The translations under genes were made by a program, and so were the position numbers. Shown in pieces: positions 42,290 through 51,019 of a stretch of DNA of 64,000 bases. Every line of letters starts with the position of its first letter. Positions within the stretch are counted from its first letter, which is position 1. A model generated the notes under the pieces. The model saw only the letters and a program-made list of their open reading frames with translations, did no database searches and was not told the DNA's origin. Source of the stretch: Edaphobacter dinghuensis (GTDB taxonomy: Bacteria > Acidobacteriota > Terriglobia > Terriglobales > Acidobacteriaceae); contig NZ_BMGT01000003.1 in assembly GCF_014640335.1 (NCBI RefSeq), forward strand, positions 1,015,675-1,079,674, written 5' to 3'.

Positions 42290-43630
42290 ATGTCTACCCC
42301 CGAAGCCGCCACACCGAGCGCGGCCAGCATCAAGCCTGCAACTGGAAAATTGGGCGTCATGGTTCCCGGCATGGGAGCTGTCGCCACGACACTTATCGCC
42401 GGCGTAGAAGCCGTCCGCCGCGGGCTGGCCAAGCCCATCGGCTCAACCACGCAGATGAGCACCATTCGCCTCGGCAAGCGTAACGAAGGACGCAGCCCGC
42501 TCATCAAGGACTTCGTTCCCATCGCTCAGCTCGATGATCTCGTCTTTACCGGGTGGGACATCTTCGGCGGCAACCTCTACGACGCAGCCAAGACCGCGCA
42601 GGTGCTCGACAATGAGCAGCTCGAGCAGATCAAGCCCTACCTTCAGTCCATCGAGCCAATGCCCGCCGCCTTCGATCAGCACTACGTCAAGCGTCTTGAA
42701 GGCAAGAAGATCAAGACCGGCAAGAACAAGTGCGACCTCGCCAACCAGATTCGCAACGATATCTCCGAATTCAAAACCAAGACCGACCGGCAGGTGATGA
42801 TCTGGACCGGCTCGACCGAGATCTTCATCGAGCCCAGCGCCGTTCACCAAACGCTCGAAGCCTTCGAGAAGGGCCTCGTCGAAGACGACCCGAACATCTC
42901 GCCCTCAATGCTCTACGCCTGGGCCGCCCTCAAGGAGGGCATTCCCTTCGCCAACGGCGCGCCGAATCTGACTGTTGATATTCCGGCATTGCAGGAGCTT
43001 TCGAAGAAGATGAACGCTCCCATCTGCGGCAAGGACTTCAAGACCGGGCAGACCTTCATCAAGACCGTACTTGCTCCAGCATTCAAAACCCGCAACCTTG
43101 GTGTAAGTGGTTGGTATTCCACGAACATTTTAGGCAACCGCGATGGCGAAGTGCTCGACGATCCGGAGTCCTTCAAGACCAAGGAAGAGTCCAAACTGGG
43201 CGTGCTGGACTATATCTTTCAGCCTGAGCTGCACCCCGATCTCTACAAGGATCTTTATCACAAGGTTCGCATTAACTATTACCCGCCACGTGGTGATAAC
43301 AAAGAAGGTTGGGACAACATCGATATCTTCGGCTGGCTCGGTTATCCGATGCAGCTCAAGGTCGATTTCCTCTGCCGCGACTCGATTCTTGCAGCTCCTT
43401 TGGCGCTCGATCTGGTGCTCTTTATGGACCTTGCGGCACGTACGCCAAGCCTGCGCGGATTGGGCATCCAGGAGTGGTTGAGCTTCTACTTCAAGGCTCC
43501 GCAACATGCTGAAGGACTGTATCCGGAGCATGATTTATTCATTCAGCACACCAAGCTGAAGAACACGCTTCGACACATTATGGGCGAAGACCTCATCACC
43601 CATCTTGGGCTCGAATATTACGACCAGTAA
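42290..43630 (+). CDS. ino1: Inositol-3-phosphate synthase
   Basis: The start at 42290 gives 446 residues. The Rossmann start GKLGVMVPGMGAVATT binds NAD. Later family features are FTGWDIFGGNLYDAA, MIWTGSTEIF, NGAPNLTVDIPAL, GKDFKTGQTFIKTVLAPAF, GWYSTNILGN and the lysine in LKVDFLCRDSILAAPLALDL. The enzyme turns glucose 6-phosphate into inositol 3-phosphate for phosphatidyl-inositol lipids or inositol solutes. Monocistronic, ended by a clear terminator. Confidence 0.93.
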   Translation: MSTPEAATPSAASIKPATGKLGVMVPGMGAVATTLIAGVEAVRRGLAKPIGSTTQMSTIRLGKRNEGRSPLIKDFVPIAQLDDLVFTGWDIFGGNLYDAAKTAQVLDNEQLEQIKPYLQSIEPMPAAFDQHYVKRLEGKKIKTGKNKCDLANQIRNDISEFKTKTDRQVMIWTGSTEIFIEPSAVHQTLEAFEKGLVEDDPNISPSMLYAWAALKEGIPFANGAPNLTVDIPALQELSKKMNAPICGKDFKTGQTFIKTVLAPAFKTRNLGVSGWYSTNILGNRDGEVLDDPESFKTKEESKLGVLDYIFQPELHPDLYKDLYHKVRINYYPPRGDNKEGWDNIDIFGWLGYPMQLKVDFLCRDSILAAPLALDLVLFMDLAARTPSLRGLGIQEWLSFYFKAPQHAEGLYPEHDLFIQHTKLKNTLRHIMGEDLITHLGLEYYDQ

Positions 43631-43700
43631 CCGGTAAATCGACGGTTTACTGGTTACATAATGAATTGCGTAACCGGTAAAAGCATAGTTTAGGGGTTAC
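43627..43700. repeat. Tandem pair of imperfect palindromes after ino1
   Basis: Two 31-nt units (43627-43657, 43670-43700) share the layout GTAACCGGTAAA - 7 nt - TTTA - 3 nt - GTTAC and lie 43 bp apart. The first unit includes the ino1 stop codon. The second runs into the terminator hairpin. Confidence 0.55.
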
Positions 43701-43719
43701 AGCCAAAACTGTAACCCCT
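43692..43719. terminator. Terminator between ino1 and aroG
   Basis: An 11-bp stem (AGGGGTTACAG / CTGTAACCCCT) with a 6-nt loop is followed by TCGACTTTTAT. It separates the convergent ino1 and DAHP synthase genes and may serve both. Confidence 0.8.
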
Positions 43720-43766
43720 TCGACTTTTATCGAGCTTAGTTTGGGAAGAAAGTATCCCGAAATTCG

Positions 43767-44837
43767 TTATCCGCGAACAAGCTCTCTGTGCTTCCGGACA
43801 GCTCCGGCCAGTTCGCGCAGCAGCGTCTGCGTCTCGGCCCAGTCGATGCAGGCGTCGGTGATGCTCTGTCCATAGACAAGCTCCTTGCCGTTGACGAGCG
43901 ACTGCGCACCGGCGACGAGATTGCTTTCGATCATGACGCCCTGGATGTGGCGTTGCTTGCTGGTTGCGATCTGTTCGGAGACGGAGTGAGAGACCAGCGC
44001 TTGCTTGCGATGATCTTTGCCGCTGTTGGCATGGCTGAAGTCGATCATGATGCGCGGCTTGACGCCTGCCTTTTCCATCTGCGCTGCCGTCGATGCGACT
44101 GATTCGGCGTCGTAGTTGGTGACTTGACGGCCGCCGCGCAGGATGACATGACAGTCGGGATTGCCGGAGGTAAGAAGGATGGCGGATTGTCCCGTCTCCG
44201 TAGTTCCGAGAAAGGTGTGGGGATTGTTTGCGGAGAGGATGGCCTCAACCGCGATCTGAACGTTGCCTGAGGTGCCGTTCTTGAAGCCGATGGGGCAGGA
44301 GAGCCCGGAGGCGAGCTGGCGGTGCACCTGGCTCTCTGTGGTTCGTGCGCCGATGGCTCCCCAGCTGACGAGATCGGACATGTACTGCGGCGTGATCATG
44401 TCGAGGAACTCGGTGCCGGCGGGAACGCCCATCTCGGCGAGATCGAGCAGGAGGCGGCGGGCGATACGCAGACCGTCGCTGATGCGGAAGGAGTCGTCGA
44501 AGTAGGGATCGTTGATGAGTCCCTTCCAGCCGAGGGTGGTGCGCGGCTTTTCGAAGTAGACCCGCATCACCAGCATGAGCTCGCCGGAGAGCTCTGCGAT
44601 GGCCTGCTTCAGCAGACCTGCGTACTCGCGGGCGGCGGCGGGGTCGTGGATGGAGCAGGGGCCGACGACGACGATCAGGCGGTCGTCCTGTCCGTTGAGG
44701 ATGTCTACGATCTGGCGACGCGCGTCAAAAACGGTGCGCGAGGCGTTATCGGTCACGGGCAATTCTTCTTCAAGGAAGATGGGAGGCAGAACAACTCTGC
44801 TGGATTTGATCCTGAGGTTATTTGTGGGATATGTCAT
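43767..44837 (-). CDS. aroG: DAHP synthase (class I, AroG type)
   Basis: The 356-residue protein matches class I 3-deoxy-7-phosphoheptulonate synthases: LIVVVGPCSIHDPAAA, RVYFEKPRTTLGWKGLINDP, IGARTTESQVHRQLASGLS, GFKNGTSG, the metal-binding Cys in VGPCSIH, and MIDFSHANSGKDH. It condenses PEP and erythrose 4-phosphate at the head of the shikimate pathway. The N-terminal feedback region is present (about residues 1-55). It is monocistronic. Confidence 0.95.
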   Translation of the reverse strand: MTYPTNNLRIKSSRVVLPPIFLEEELPVTDNASRTVFDARRQIVDILNGQDDRLIVVVGPCSIHDPAAAREYAGLLKQAIAELSGELMLVMRVYFEKPRTTLGWKGLINDPYFDDSFRISDGLRIARRLLLDLAEMGVPAGTEFLDMITPQYMSDLVSWGAIGARTTESQVHRQLASGLSCPIGFKNGTSGNVQIAVEAILSANNPHTFLGTTETGQSAILLTSGNPDCHVILRGGRQVTNYDAESVASTAAQMEKAGVKPRIMIDFSHANSGKDHRKQALVSHSVSEQIATSKQRHIQGVMIESNLVAGAQSLVNGKELVYGQSITDACIDWAETQTLLRELAGAVRKHRELVRG

Positions 44838-44927
44838 GGTTGCTCTATCAGGATACTAGGTGCGGATGGTTCTGCCGCGGGGCAAAGCCAATTTGAAGGC
44901 AATTAGGGCTTCCTGCAAGTATTTCCT

Positions 44928-44983
44928 CGGGGGCTAAAGCCCCGATGCAGGCAAGGCGTCTGTGGCACGACTGAAGCCGTGCC
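44928..44983. repeat. Dispersed palindromic repeat, family B
   Basis: Two small hairpins lie close together: CGGGGGCTAAAGCCCCG (44928-44944) and GGCACG-ACTGAAGC-CGTGCC (44964-44983). The arrangement 'GGGGCTAAAGCCCC ... GGCACGACTGAAG-CGTGCC' is one I associate with abundant intergenic repeats of Acidobacteria; only one copy is in this window. Confidence 0.6.
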
Positions 44984-45055
44984 CTTAACAGAGCCGAACT
45001 TAGTCGGAGATTTCTTAGGAGAAGGGAACGTCGCGCGGCGGAAGGGTGCCTGCGA

Positions 45056-45766
45056 TTACCATCCCATCTGGCTCATGCGCCTTAGGATGATCGCGCTGTA
45101 GCTGTTCATGCGTTCGGGCCGTCGCTTGAGGGGAGCAGGCAGGATCGCGGCGAGCCGTGCCCCTTGCTGCCGGCTGATATTCCTTGCCGGTGTCCTGTAG
45201 TAGTAACGCGAAGCAGAGTCTGCGCCATAGATGCCGGGACCCCATTCGACGACATTGAGGTAGATCTCGAGAATGCGGCGCTTGCCGAGGACAAGTTCGG
45301 CTACGGGAACGAGGCTGGCCTCTGCGCCTTTGCGGAGGAAGGAGCGGCCTGTTCCGAAGAACAGATTTTTTACGAGCTGCTGCGTGATGGTGGACGCTCC
45401 GCGGGTGCGGTCGCCTTCCATATCTTCTTTGGCGGCGATTTGGATTGCGTGCCAATCGAAACCGTGGTGCTGGTAGAAGCGCGCGTCCTCTGCGGCGATG
45501 ACGGCGTGCTGGAGGTTGGGTGAGATCTGGTTGAGTGGAATAAATGTATAGCGGTCGTTATACGGCTTGCGGAGAATGAATGCCTGTAGACGGCGCTGGA
45601 CGTGTACCGCTGTTGTGGGCGGGTCGATCCATCGGGCGGCAAGAAGAGTAAGTGCTGCAAGCAACCACGACAACGCCAGAATGATGACAAGCCATCGAGC
45701 GATGGATAGAAGACGAAGGCTCTTCTTAAGCGGAATCTCGGGCTGCGTGCCTGTTGGTGTAGTCAC
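45056..45766 (-). CDS. mtgA: Monofunctional peptidoglycan transglycosylase
   Basis: The GTG at 45766 gives 236 residues, the usual MtgA length. One membrane segment (about 20-45) is followed by a GT51 domain with the catalytic block EDARFYQHHGFDW, GASTITQQLVKNLF, RKGAEASL and LEIYLNVVEWGPGIYGAD. It polymerises lipid II into glycan strands without a transpeptidase domain. It is 26 bp downstream of engB on the same strand and likely co-transcribed. Confidence 0.92.
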   Translation of the reverse strand: MTTPTGTQPEIPLKKSLRLLSIARWLVIILALSWLLAALTLLAARWIDPPTTAVHVQRRLQAFILRKPYNDRYTFIPLNQISPNLQHAVIAAEDARFYQHHGFDWHAIQIAAKEDMEGDRTRGASTITQQLVKNLFFGTGRSFLRKGAEASLVPVAELVLGKRRILEIYLNVVEWGPGIYGADSASRYYYRTPARNISRQQGARLAAILPAPLKRRPERMNSYSAIILRRMSQMGW

Positions 45767-45792
45767 TATCCTGAATGATATGTCGGGCCGGG

Positions 45793-46404
45793 TTACTCCG
45801 TGACGCTCATGAGCCGCTGCCATAAGGCTTTGGTTCCGGCATCTGTCTTGGCCGAGACGGTGAGAATCTCGTCTACGCCATGCTCCCGTTTGAGTGCGGC
45901 AACCGATTTGGCCAATGCGTTGTTTGAGAGCCTGTCCGACTTGGTTCCTACGACGAGATAGGGACGCTGCGTCTGCTTGAAGTAGTCGATGAGCTGCGAG
46001 TCGCTGGGCTGCGGCGGAATGTTCGTATCCACGAGGCAGATACAGAGCGCCAGCGCGTCGCGGTCGGCGAGATAGGGCTCGATGAATTTGGGCCACTCCG
46101 ATGAGATCGACTTCGAGATCTTGGCGTAGCCATATCCCGGAAGGTCGGCGAAGATCAGCGAGGGCTTCTGCTTCATCTTGTCGCCTGCGCCTTCGTGCAG
46201 GGCAAAGAAGTTGATGGCCCGCGTGCGTCCGGGCGTGGACGAGGTATGCGCCTGCTTCGACCCCAGAAGCGAGTTGATCAGCGAGGATTTGCCGACGTTC
46301 GAGCGGCCCAGGAAGGCTATCTCCGGCGCCCCGTAGGTCCTGGCGTCGGGAGGGAAGTGGGCGACATCGGTCGCGGAGAGTAAAAAGACTGGAGTCAACG
46401 GCAT
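45793..46404 (-). CDS. engB: Ribosome-biogenesis GTPase EngB (YsxC/YihA)
   Basis: The 203-residue protein has the GTPase motifs G1 GRSNVGKSS, G2 STPGRTRAINFF, G3 DLPGYGYA, G4 GTKSDRL and G5 near VSAKTDAG. It assists assembly of the large ribosomal subunit. Length and start fit the family. Confidence 0.96.
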   Translation of the reverse strand: MPLTPVFLLSATDVAHFPPDARTYGAPEIAFLGRSNVGKSSLINSLLGSKQAHTSSTPGRTRAINFFALHEGAGDKMKQKPSLIFADLPGYGYAKISKSISSEWPKFIEPYLADRDALALCICLVDTNIPPQPSDSQLIDYFKQTQRPYLVVGTKSDRLSNNALAKSVAALKREHGVDEILTVSAKTDAGTKALWQRLMSVTE

Positions 46405-46455
46405 GGTTTCAGTCTATCTCTCCGCTGGGGTTAATCTTGTATGGCATAATTCCTC

Positions 46456-46484
46456 TTGACACGCATAACGCTACACGTTACATA
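46456..46484 (+). promoter_or_regulatory. Promoter and candidate operator of higBA
   Basis: TTGACA (46456-46461) and TACATA (46479-46484) are 17 bp apart. The predicted transcription start lies at about 46490, the A of the higB ATG, so the toxin message may be leaderless; no ribosome-binding sequence precedes higB. The arms TAACG and CGTTA with a 5-nt centre lie in the spacer and could be the HigA operator. Confidence 0.6.
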
Positions 46485-46489
46485 AATAC

Positions 46490-46768
46490 ATGATTAAGTC
46501 GTTCAAACACGCCGGGCTGGAGAAGTTCTTCACGACGGGTTCGAAGGCCGGAATCCAACCCGCCCATGCCAAAAAGCTAAATCTTTTGCTTGCGACCCTG
46601 GACGATGCGACGATGCCTTCCACGATGAATGTTGCAGGCTGGGCATTTCACGAACTGAAGGGAGATCAGGCCGGACGCTTCTCGGTCAAAGTCAATGGCA
46701 ACTGGCGCATTACTTTCCGCTTCGAGGGCGAAGACGCTATCGTCGTCGACTACGAAGACTACCACTAA
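46490..46768 (+). CDS. higB: HigB-type toxin (RelE superfamily)
   Basis: The 92-residue protein has the HigB layout: IKSFKHAGLEKFF at the start, KLNLLLATLDDAT, the central NVAGWAFHELKGDQAGRFSVKVNG and the catalytic-strand WRITFRFEG, ending in YEDYH. Such toxins cut mRNA on the ribosome. The toxin gene comes first, as in typical higBA loci, and higA follows 26 bp later. Confidence 0.9.
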   Translation: MIKSFKHAGLEKFFTTGSKAGIQPAHAKKLNLLLATLDDATMPSTMNVAGWAFHELKGDQAGRFSVKVNGNWRITFRFEGEDAIVVDYEDYH

Positions 46769-46794
46769 ACGGTTTATCAAGAGGAGATCATCCG

Positions 46795-47088
46795 ATGGAT
46801 ATGTATAACCCGCCTCATCCCGGCGCTGTCATCAAGGACATCCTGGAAAATGTGCCCATGACCCTCGCCGAGTTCGCCGCCCACATCGGCGTCTCGCGCA
46901 ACTCGCTCTCTCGTGTGCTCAATGAGCGTGCTGCCGTCACCCCGGCCATGTCGATCAAGATTGCCGAAGCCTTCAGCCAGGAACAGACCGACATCTGGTT
47001 CAAGATGCAGAACAAATACGACTTCTGGCAGGCAAAGCAGGTCAGGCGCAAGAAGGTTCGTCCGGTGCCTGTCGACAAGGCAGCGTAA
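46795..47088 (+). CDS. higA: HigA-type antitoxin
   Basis: The 97-residue protein begins MDMYNPPHPGAVIKDIL and has the helix-turn-helix MTLAEFAAHIGVSRNSLSRVL followed by TPAMSIKIAEAF, the standard HigA/VapI arrangement. A strong AAGAGGAG lies upstream of the ATG, in contrast with higB, which favours antitoxin synthesis. It should bind HigB and repress the promoter. Confidence 0.92.
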   Translation: MDMYNPPHPGAVIKDILENVPMTLAEFAAHIGVSRNSLSRVLNERAAVTPAMSIKIAEAFSQEQTDIWFKMQNKYDFWQAKQVRRKKVRPVPVDKAA

Positions 47089-47127
47089 AGTTTTCTTCAC
47101 ATCGGATCTCGTCGCGCCTTTGTGCAG

Positions 47128-47167
47128 AAAAAAGCGCACCCGGCAGTGGAGCCGGATGCGCTTTTTT
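47128..47167. terminator. Terminator after higBA
   Basis: A stem of about 16 bp with one mismatch (AAAAAAGCGCA-CCCGGC / GCCGGATGCGCTTTTTT), 6-nt loop and a T7 tail. The symmetric A and T runs suggest a bidirectional terminator that also serves the convergent lipoprotein gene. Confidence 0.85.
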
Positions 47168-47184
47168 TGAAAGAGTAGAACGAA

Positions 47185-47985
47185 TTACTGCACAGTGAGC
47201 GGCGCGGTCAGCCGGAAGGTGACCTGCGACTCTGCGGGAATGACGACGTCCTTGTTGCCGGTGAAGGCCGAGCCTGCGGTGCCTGCGCCAGCGCCAGCCA
47301 GACCGCCGATCAGGGCTCCCTTGCCGCCGCCTGCGATGCCGCCGATGATGGCTCCGAGGCCGGTGCCGCCGCCAGCCAATACGGCAGTGCGCTTGCCCTT
47401 ACCCTTGGTGATCTGCTCAAACTCGGTGGTCTGCACAGGGATTCCGGCGATCGAAGTCAACTGGATGCCGAGGTCTCCGGCGCCCTTGAAGCGGCCCTGT
47501 CCCTTGGCGGCAACGACGGTGCCGGTGACGCGGGTGCCGCGTTTGAAGACGCTGCCGCCGCCGCGCGTGCTCAACGGCTCAGACAAGACGCCGCTGAAGC
47601 TGTCGCCTACGTTGTTGCGCTTTGCGCTCAGCGTCTCGGAGATGCTGACCCGGACGGTCGCGCCACTGGGCACGACTCTGGCTACGGGAGCAGGCGCAGG
47701 CGCCGGGGCTGCTGCCGGAGCCTGTGCTGGAGCTACTGCGGGAGCTGCCGCAGGTGCAGGCGCTGGTGCGGTGGCGGGAGTGCCGGCGGCTGGAGCCTGT
47801 GCCGGCTGATTGGCGGCCTGTGCGGGCGCTGAGCCTGCCGGATAGGTCACAGATCCGTCGGGATTGGTGACTGAGCCGTCCGCATTCTTCGTGCCGGCAG
47901 GCGGAGTGCTGTGGCATCCGCTCAGAATCATCGCTGTCCCCAGCGCTAAAGCGCCCCATATCTTCATTGGCTTGGTACCTATCAT
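47185..47985 (-). CDS. Lipoprotein with Ala/Pro-rich linker and glycine-zipper domain
   Basis: The start at 47985 follows GGAGG; 266 residues. A lipobox LSGC is at about 20-23. A tandem GSVTNPDGSVTYPAG element and an Ala/Pro/Gln linker of about 50 residues follow, then a compact beta domain (VRVSISETLSAKRNNVGDSF), and a C-terminal glycine zipper (AGGGTGLGAIIGGIAGGGKG) expected to insert into or along the membrane. It is likely an envelope lipoprotein; no function is known. Confidence 0.75.
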   Translation of the reverse strand: MIGTKPMKIWGALALGTAMILSGCHSTPPAGTKNADGSVTNPDGSVTYPAGSAPAQAANQPAQAPAAGTPATAPAPAPAAAPAVAPAQAPAAAPAPAPAPVARVVPSGATVRVSISETLSAKRNNVGDSFSGVLSEPLSTRGGGSVFKRGTRVTGTVVAAKGQGRFKGAGDLGIQLTSIAGIPVQTTEFEQITKGKGKRTAVLAGGGTGLGAIIGGIAGGGKGALIGGLAGAGAGTAGSAFTGNKDVVIPAESQVTFRLTAPLTVQ

Positions 47986-48172
47986 GATCGTCCTCCGTAA
48001 ATTTTGGCGGGAGGCCGCTACTCCGGGGCCTCCACTGCCATTTGATGCACCCTAACACCTTAGTGCAAAGTCAACCGGTGCGAAACTGCTAAGTTTTCAT
48101 GAAAAGGGAGTTGCAGGTTTGCTGCGGTGCTCGGATCTGCAGGAAACGGCGGCCGTTGCTGTCTGCGATCAG

Positions 48173-48511
48173 CTATTGAGAGGCCAGATCGAAGACCTTC
48201 TCCATGACGACCCACTTCTGTCCGGGAGCGGACTGCGGCAGCTCCTGCTGGAAGTTTGCCATGAGGGCCTCCCACTCCTGCACCTTGGCATTGGCAGCGT
48301 CGGCGGCAGACTTGGCTGAGAACGAAAAGTTGTCGCCCACGTCCATGATCATGAACAGCCGCGTCCCGGCGAGATAGATCTCCATGTCTACGATTCCCGC
48401 ATCGAAAAGACTCTTCTTCACCTCGGGCCAGATCTTGACGTGATAACGCTTGTACTCCGCGATGGCGGTCTCGTCGTTCTTGAGATCGAGGGCTAAACAG
48501 TGACGTGGCAT
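48173..48511 (-). CDS. rhaM: L-rhamnose/L-fucose-type mutarotase (RhaM/FucU-like)
   Basis: The ATG at 48511 is preceded by GGAGGAAGA; 112 residues. RhaM-type features: LALDLKNDETAIAEYKRYHVKIWPEV with the His and Tyr of the active site, VDMEIYLAGTRLFMIM and WEALMANFQQELP. It interconverts the anomers of a 6-deoxy sugar. It is divergent from the L-fucose oxidation genes, so its partner here is probably L-fucose rather than L-rhamnose (inference from context). Confidence 0.85.
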   Translation of the reverse strand: MPRHCLALDLKNDETAIAEYKRYHVKIWPEVKKSLFDAGIVDMEIYLAGTRLFMIMDVGDNFSFSAKSAADAANAKVQEWEALMANFQQELPQSAPGQKWVVMEKVFDLASQ

Positions 48512-48871
48512 TCTTCCTCCAATAATTCTCCGATAAAGTCGATGGACTTTGGCTGTTGTTTGGGACCGAGACAAAGTCAATCGCAGAGTAACATTTCTCA
48601 TTGAAAAGTGTTTCTAAATCTGGGGTGGCGCTTTCGAGGAAGATCGGGAGGGCATTCGGCGACGGAGATTGAAGTAAATAGAGGGGACTCTCCACCTCGG
48701 ATTTCGATCGAGATGACGTGTTTTGTGGCTTGCGAATGACGTACGCCGGGCTTCGGGGTAACGTGTTTTAGAGTTTTGGGACACAATTAAAGGTGTCCCC
48801 GAAAATATCTTTTCAGCGGATTCACTTAAACGAGGTATTCTTTCATCTGTGCAGTAAACGGATTTCAGCCT
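48512..48871. other. Intergenic region between mutarotase and SDR genes
   Basis: 360 bp without a credible gene. It includes an inverted copy of repeat family A (48663-48721) and should contain the promoters of both divergent genes. Confidence 0.5.
48663..48721 (-). repeat. Dispersed intergenic repeat, family A, copy 2
   Basis: Read on the minus strand it begins CACGTCATCTCGATCGAA and continues GTGGAGAGTCCCCTCTATTT, the same order as the copy at 42001-42068 with some differences and a shorter middle. Confidence 0.6.
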
Positions 48872-49621
48872 ATGACAGACACTTTTCGCCTGGAAAATAA
48901 AATCGCTCTCGTCACCGGTGGGGCCAGCGGCATCGGCGCTGCAACCTGCCGCGAATTGGCCCGCGCCGGCGCGCATGTTCTTATCGCCGACCTCAACCTC
49001 GTCGCAGCCGAGGCGCTGGTGGCTGAACTGCCGAACGCAAAGGCGATTGCGATGGACGTCACGGACTCCGCATCGATCGCTACTGCCTTCGCGAAGATCC
49101 CTCAGCTCGACATTCTCGTGAACAATGCGGGAATCGGCCTGGTCGGCGATATCACCCGCACCTCGGAGGAAGACTTTGCCCGTGTGATGCGGGTGAATGT
49201 GAACAGCGTCTTCCTGGTGACGCAGGCGGCCTTTCCGCTGCTGCTGGCGACACGCGGCAGCATCGTCAACATTGGCTCGGTGGCGGCGACAGTGGGTGTG
49301 AAGCAGCGCTTTGCCTACTGTGCCAGCAAGGGAGCTGTGCTGGCGATGACTCGCCAGATTGCGGTGGACTATCCCAAGGAGCTGCGCATTAACTGCATCG
49401 CTCCCGGCACCGTGCAGACACCATTTGTCGAAGGCTACCTCGAGAAGTACCACGCGCACGAGAAAGAGAAGGTCCGCGCCGAGCTGGTTGCTCGTCAGCC
49501 CATTGGACGGTTGGGTACGCCCGAGGACATTGCCTCGCTGGTGCGCTATCTCTGTTCGCGCGAGGCCGAGTTCATTAACGGAGCGCTGATCCCGATTGAC
49601 GGCGGCTGGACGGCTGCCTGA
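48872..49621 (+). CDS. SDR-family dehydrogenase (probable L-fucose pathway)
   Basis: The 249-residue classical SDR has NAD motif TGGASGIGAA, NNAG near position 85-90, the catalytic Tyr-x3-Lys in YCASKGA and the C-terminal GGWTA. By context with L-fuconate dehydratase it could be an L-fucose dehydrogenase or a 2-keto-3-deoxy-L-fuconate dehydrogenase; the similarity to the latter (DITRTSEEDFARVMRVNV) is the stronger impression. Not part of fatty-acid synthesis judging from the neighbours. Confidence 0.8.
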   Translation: MTDTFRLENKIALVTGGASGIGAATCRELARAGAHVLIADLNLVAAEALVAELPNAKAIAMDVTDSASIATAFAKIPQLDILVNNAGIGLVGDITRTSEEDFARVMRVNVNSVFLVTQAAFPLLLATRGSIVNIGSVAATVGVKQRFAYCASKGAVLAMTRQIAVDYPKELRINCIAPGTVQTPFVEGYLEKYHAHEKEKVRAELVARQPIGRLGTPEDIASLVRYLCSREAEFINGALIPIDGGWTAA

Positions 49622-49714
49622 TCTCTTTTTCGATCCGCCGTGCAGATTCACCAGATTGAAGTGCTGAAAGTAAATATTGGAACGCTGAAATTCAAAGACA
49701 GGAAAGCCGCCAAG

Positions 49715-51019
49715 TTGAACGATATTCTTATCACCGCAGTTCGTGTTATCGATCTCCGCTTCCCGACCTCGCGCGAAAACATCGGCTCAGACGCCGTTAA
49801 TAAAGACCCGGACTACTCGGCTGCCTATTGCATCATCGAGACGAATGCCGGGCTCGAGGGCCACGGTCTCTCGTTTACGCTGGGGCGTGGCACCGACCTT
49901 GTCGTGCAGGCGGCGGAATATCTGTCGCGCTATGCGATCAACCGCACGCTGGCCTCGATTACCGACGACTTTCGTGCGTTTGCGCGTCAGCTTACCGACG
50001 ATACGCAGTTCCGCTGGCTGGGGCCGGAGAAGGGCGTCATTCAACTGGCCGCTGCTGCCCTGATCAACGCGATCTGGGACCTGTACGCTCGCGCCGAGAA
50101 GAAGCCGTTGTGGCAACTGCTCTCGGAGATGGAACCGGCGCAACTGATCAAGGCGATTGACTTTCGCTATATTGACGATGCGATCTCGCCGGAGGAGGCG
50201 CTCGATCTGCTTACGGAGCGCCGCAAGGGGCAGGCCGAGCGGCTGGCGCTGCTTCGCGAGAAGGGCTACCCGGCCTATACCACTTCGGCGGGGTGGTTCG
50301 GCTATAGCGAAGAGAAGATCCGCAGGCTCTCGAAGGAGGCGCTGGCCGATGGCTGGACGTACTTCAAGCTCAAGGTAGGCGGAGACGCGGCGGACGATCT
50401 TCGCCGCGGCCATATCGTGCGCGAGGAGATTGGCTGGACGAACAAGCTGATGGTCGACGCCAACCAGAAGTGGGGCATCGCCGAGGCGATCAGCCGTACG
50501 CGTCAACTGGCTGAGCTAAAGCCCTGGTGGATGGAGGAGCCGACCAATCCTGACGACATTCTTGGCCATGCGCGCATTCGCCGCGAGGTGCCCGAGGTGC
50601 GCATCGCAACCGGTGAGCACGTTCACAACCGCATCATGTTCAAGCAGTTGCTTCAGGCGCAGGCGATCGACGTGCTGCAGTTGGACAGTTGCCGAGTTGC
50701 CGGGGTGAATGAGAACCTTGCCATTATCCTTATGGCGGCCAAATTCGACGTTCCAGTCTGTCCTCATGCCGGGGGCGTCGGTCTGTGCGAGTATGTGCAG
50801 CATCTGTCCGCCTTCGACTTTCTCAGCGTTTCGACTACGCTTAAAGACCGTGTGATCGAGTTTGTCGATCACCTGCATGAGCACTTTGTCGATCCTGTCC
50901 GCATCAAAGATGGACACTATCTTCTGCCGCAGCAGCCCGGTTACAGCATCGAGATTCGCAAAGAATCCCTAACCCGTTTCGCCTATCCGCATGGCGAAGC
51001 CTGGAGCGCCACCAAGTGA
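49715..51019 (+). CDS. L-fuconate dehydratase (enolase superfamily)
   Basis: The TTG at 49715 follows GGAAAG and aligns with L-fuconate dehydratase starts (ITAVRVIDLRFPTSRENIGSD); a GTG at 49640 would add 25 residues. The barrel shows the Lys-x-Lys base FKLKVGG, metal ligands in MVDANQKW, MEEPTNPDD and TGEHVHN, and the His of CPHAGGVG. It removes water from L-fuconate to give 2-keto-3-deoxy-L-fuconate. The gene overlaps the next by 4 bp. Confidence 0.9.
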   Translation: MNDILITAVRVIDLRFPTSRENIGSDAVNKDPDYSAAYCIIETNAGLEGHGLSFTLGRGTDLVVQAAEYLSRYAINRTLASITDDFRAFARQLTDDTQFRWLGPEKGVIQLAAAALINAIWDLYARAEKKPLWQLLSEMEPAQLIKAIDFRYIDDAISPEEALDLLTERRKGQAERLALLREKGYPAYTTSAGWFGYSEEKIRRLSKEALADGWTYFKLKVGGDAADDLRRGHIVREEIGWTNKLMVDANQKWGIAEAISRTRQLAELKPWWMEEPTNPDDILGHARIRREVPEVRIATGEHVHNRIMFKQLLQAQAIDVLQLDSCRVAGVNENLAIILMAAKFDVPVCPHAGGVGLCEYVQHLSAFDFLSVSTTLKDRVIEFVDHLHEHFVDPVRIKDGHYLLPQQPGYSIEIRKESLTRFAYPHGEAWSATK

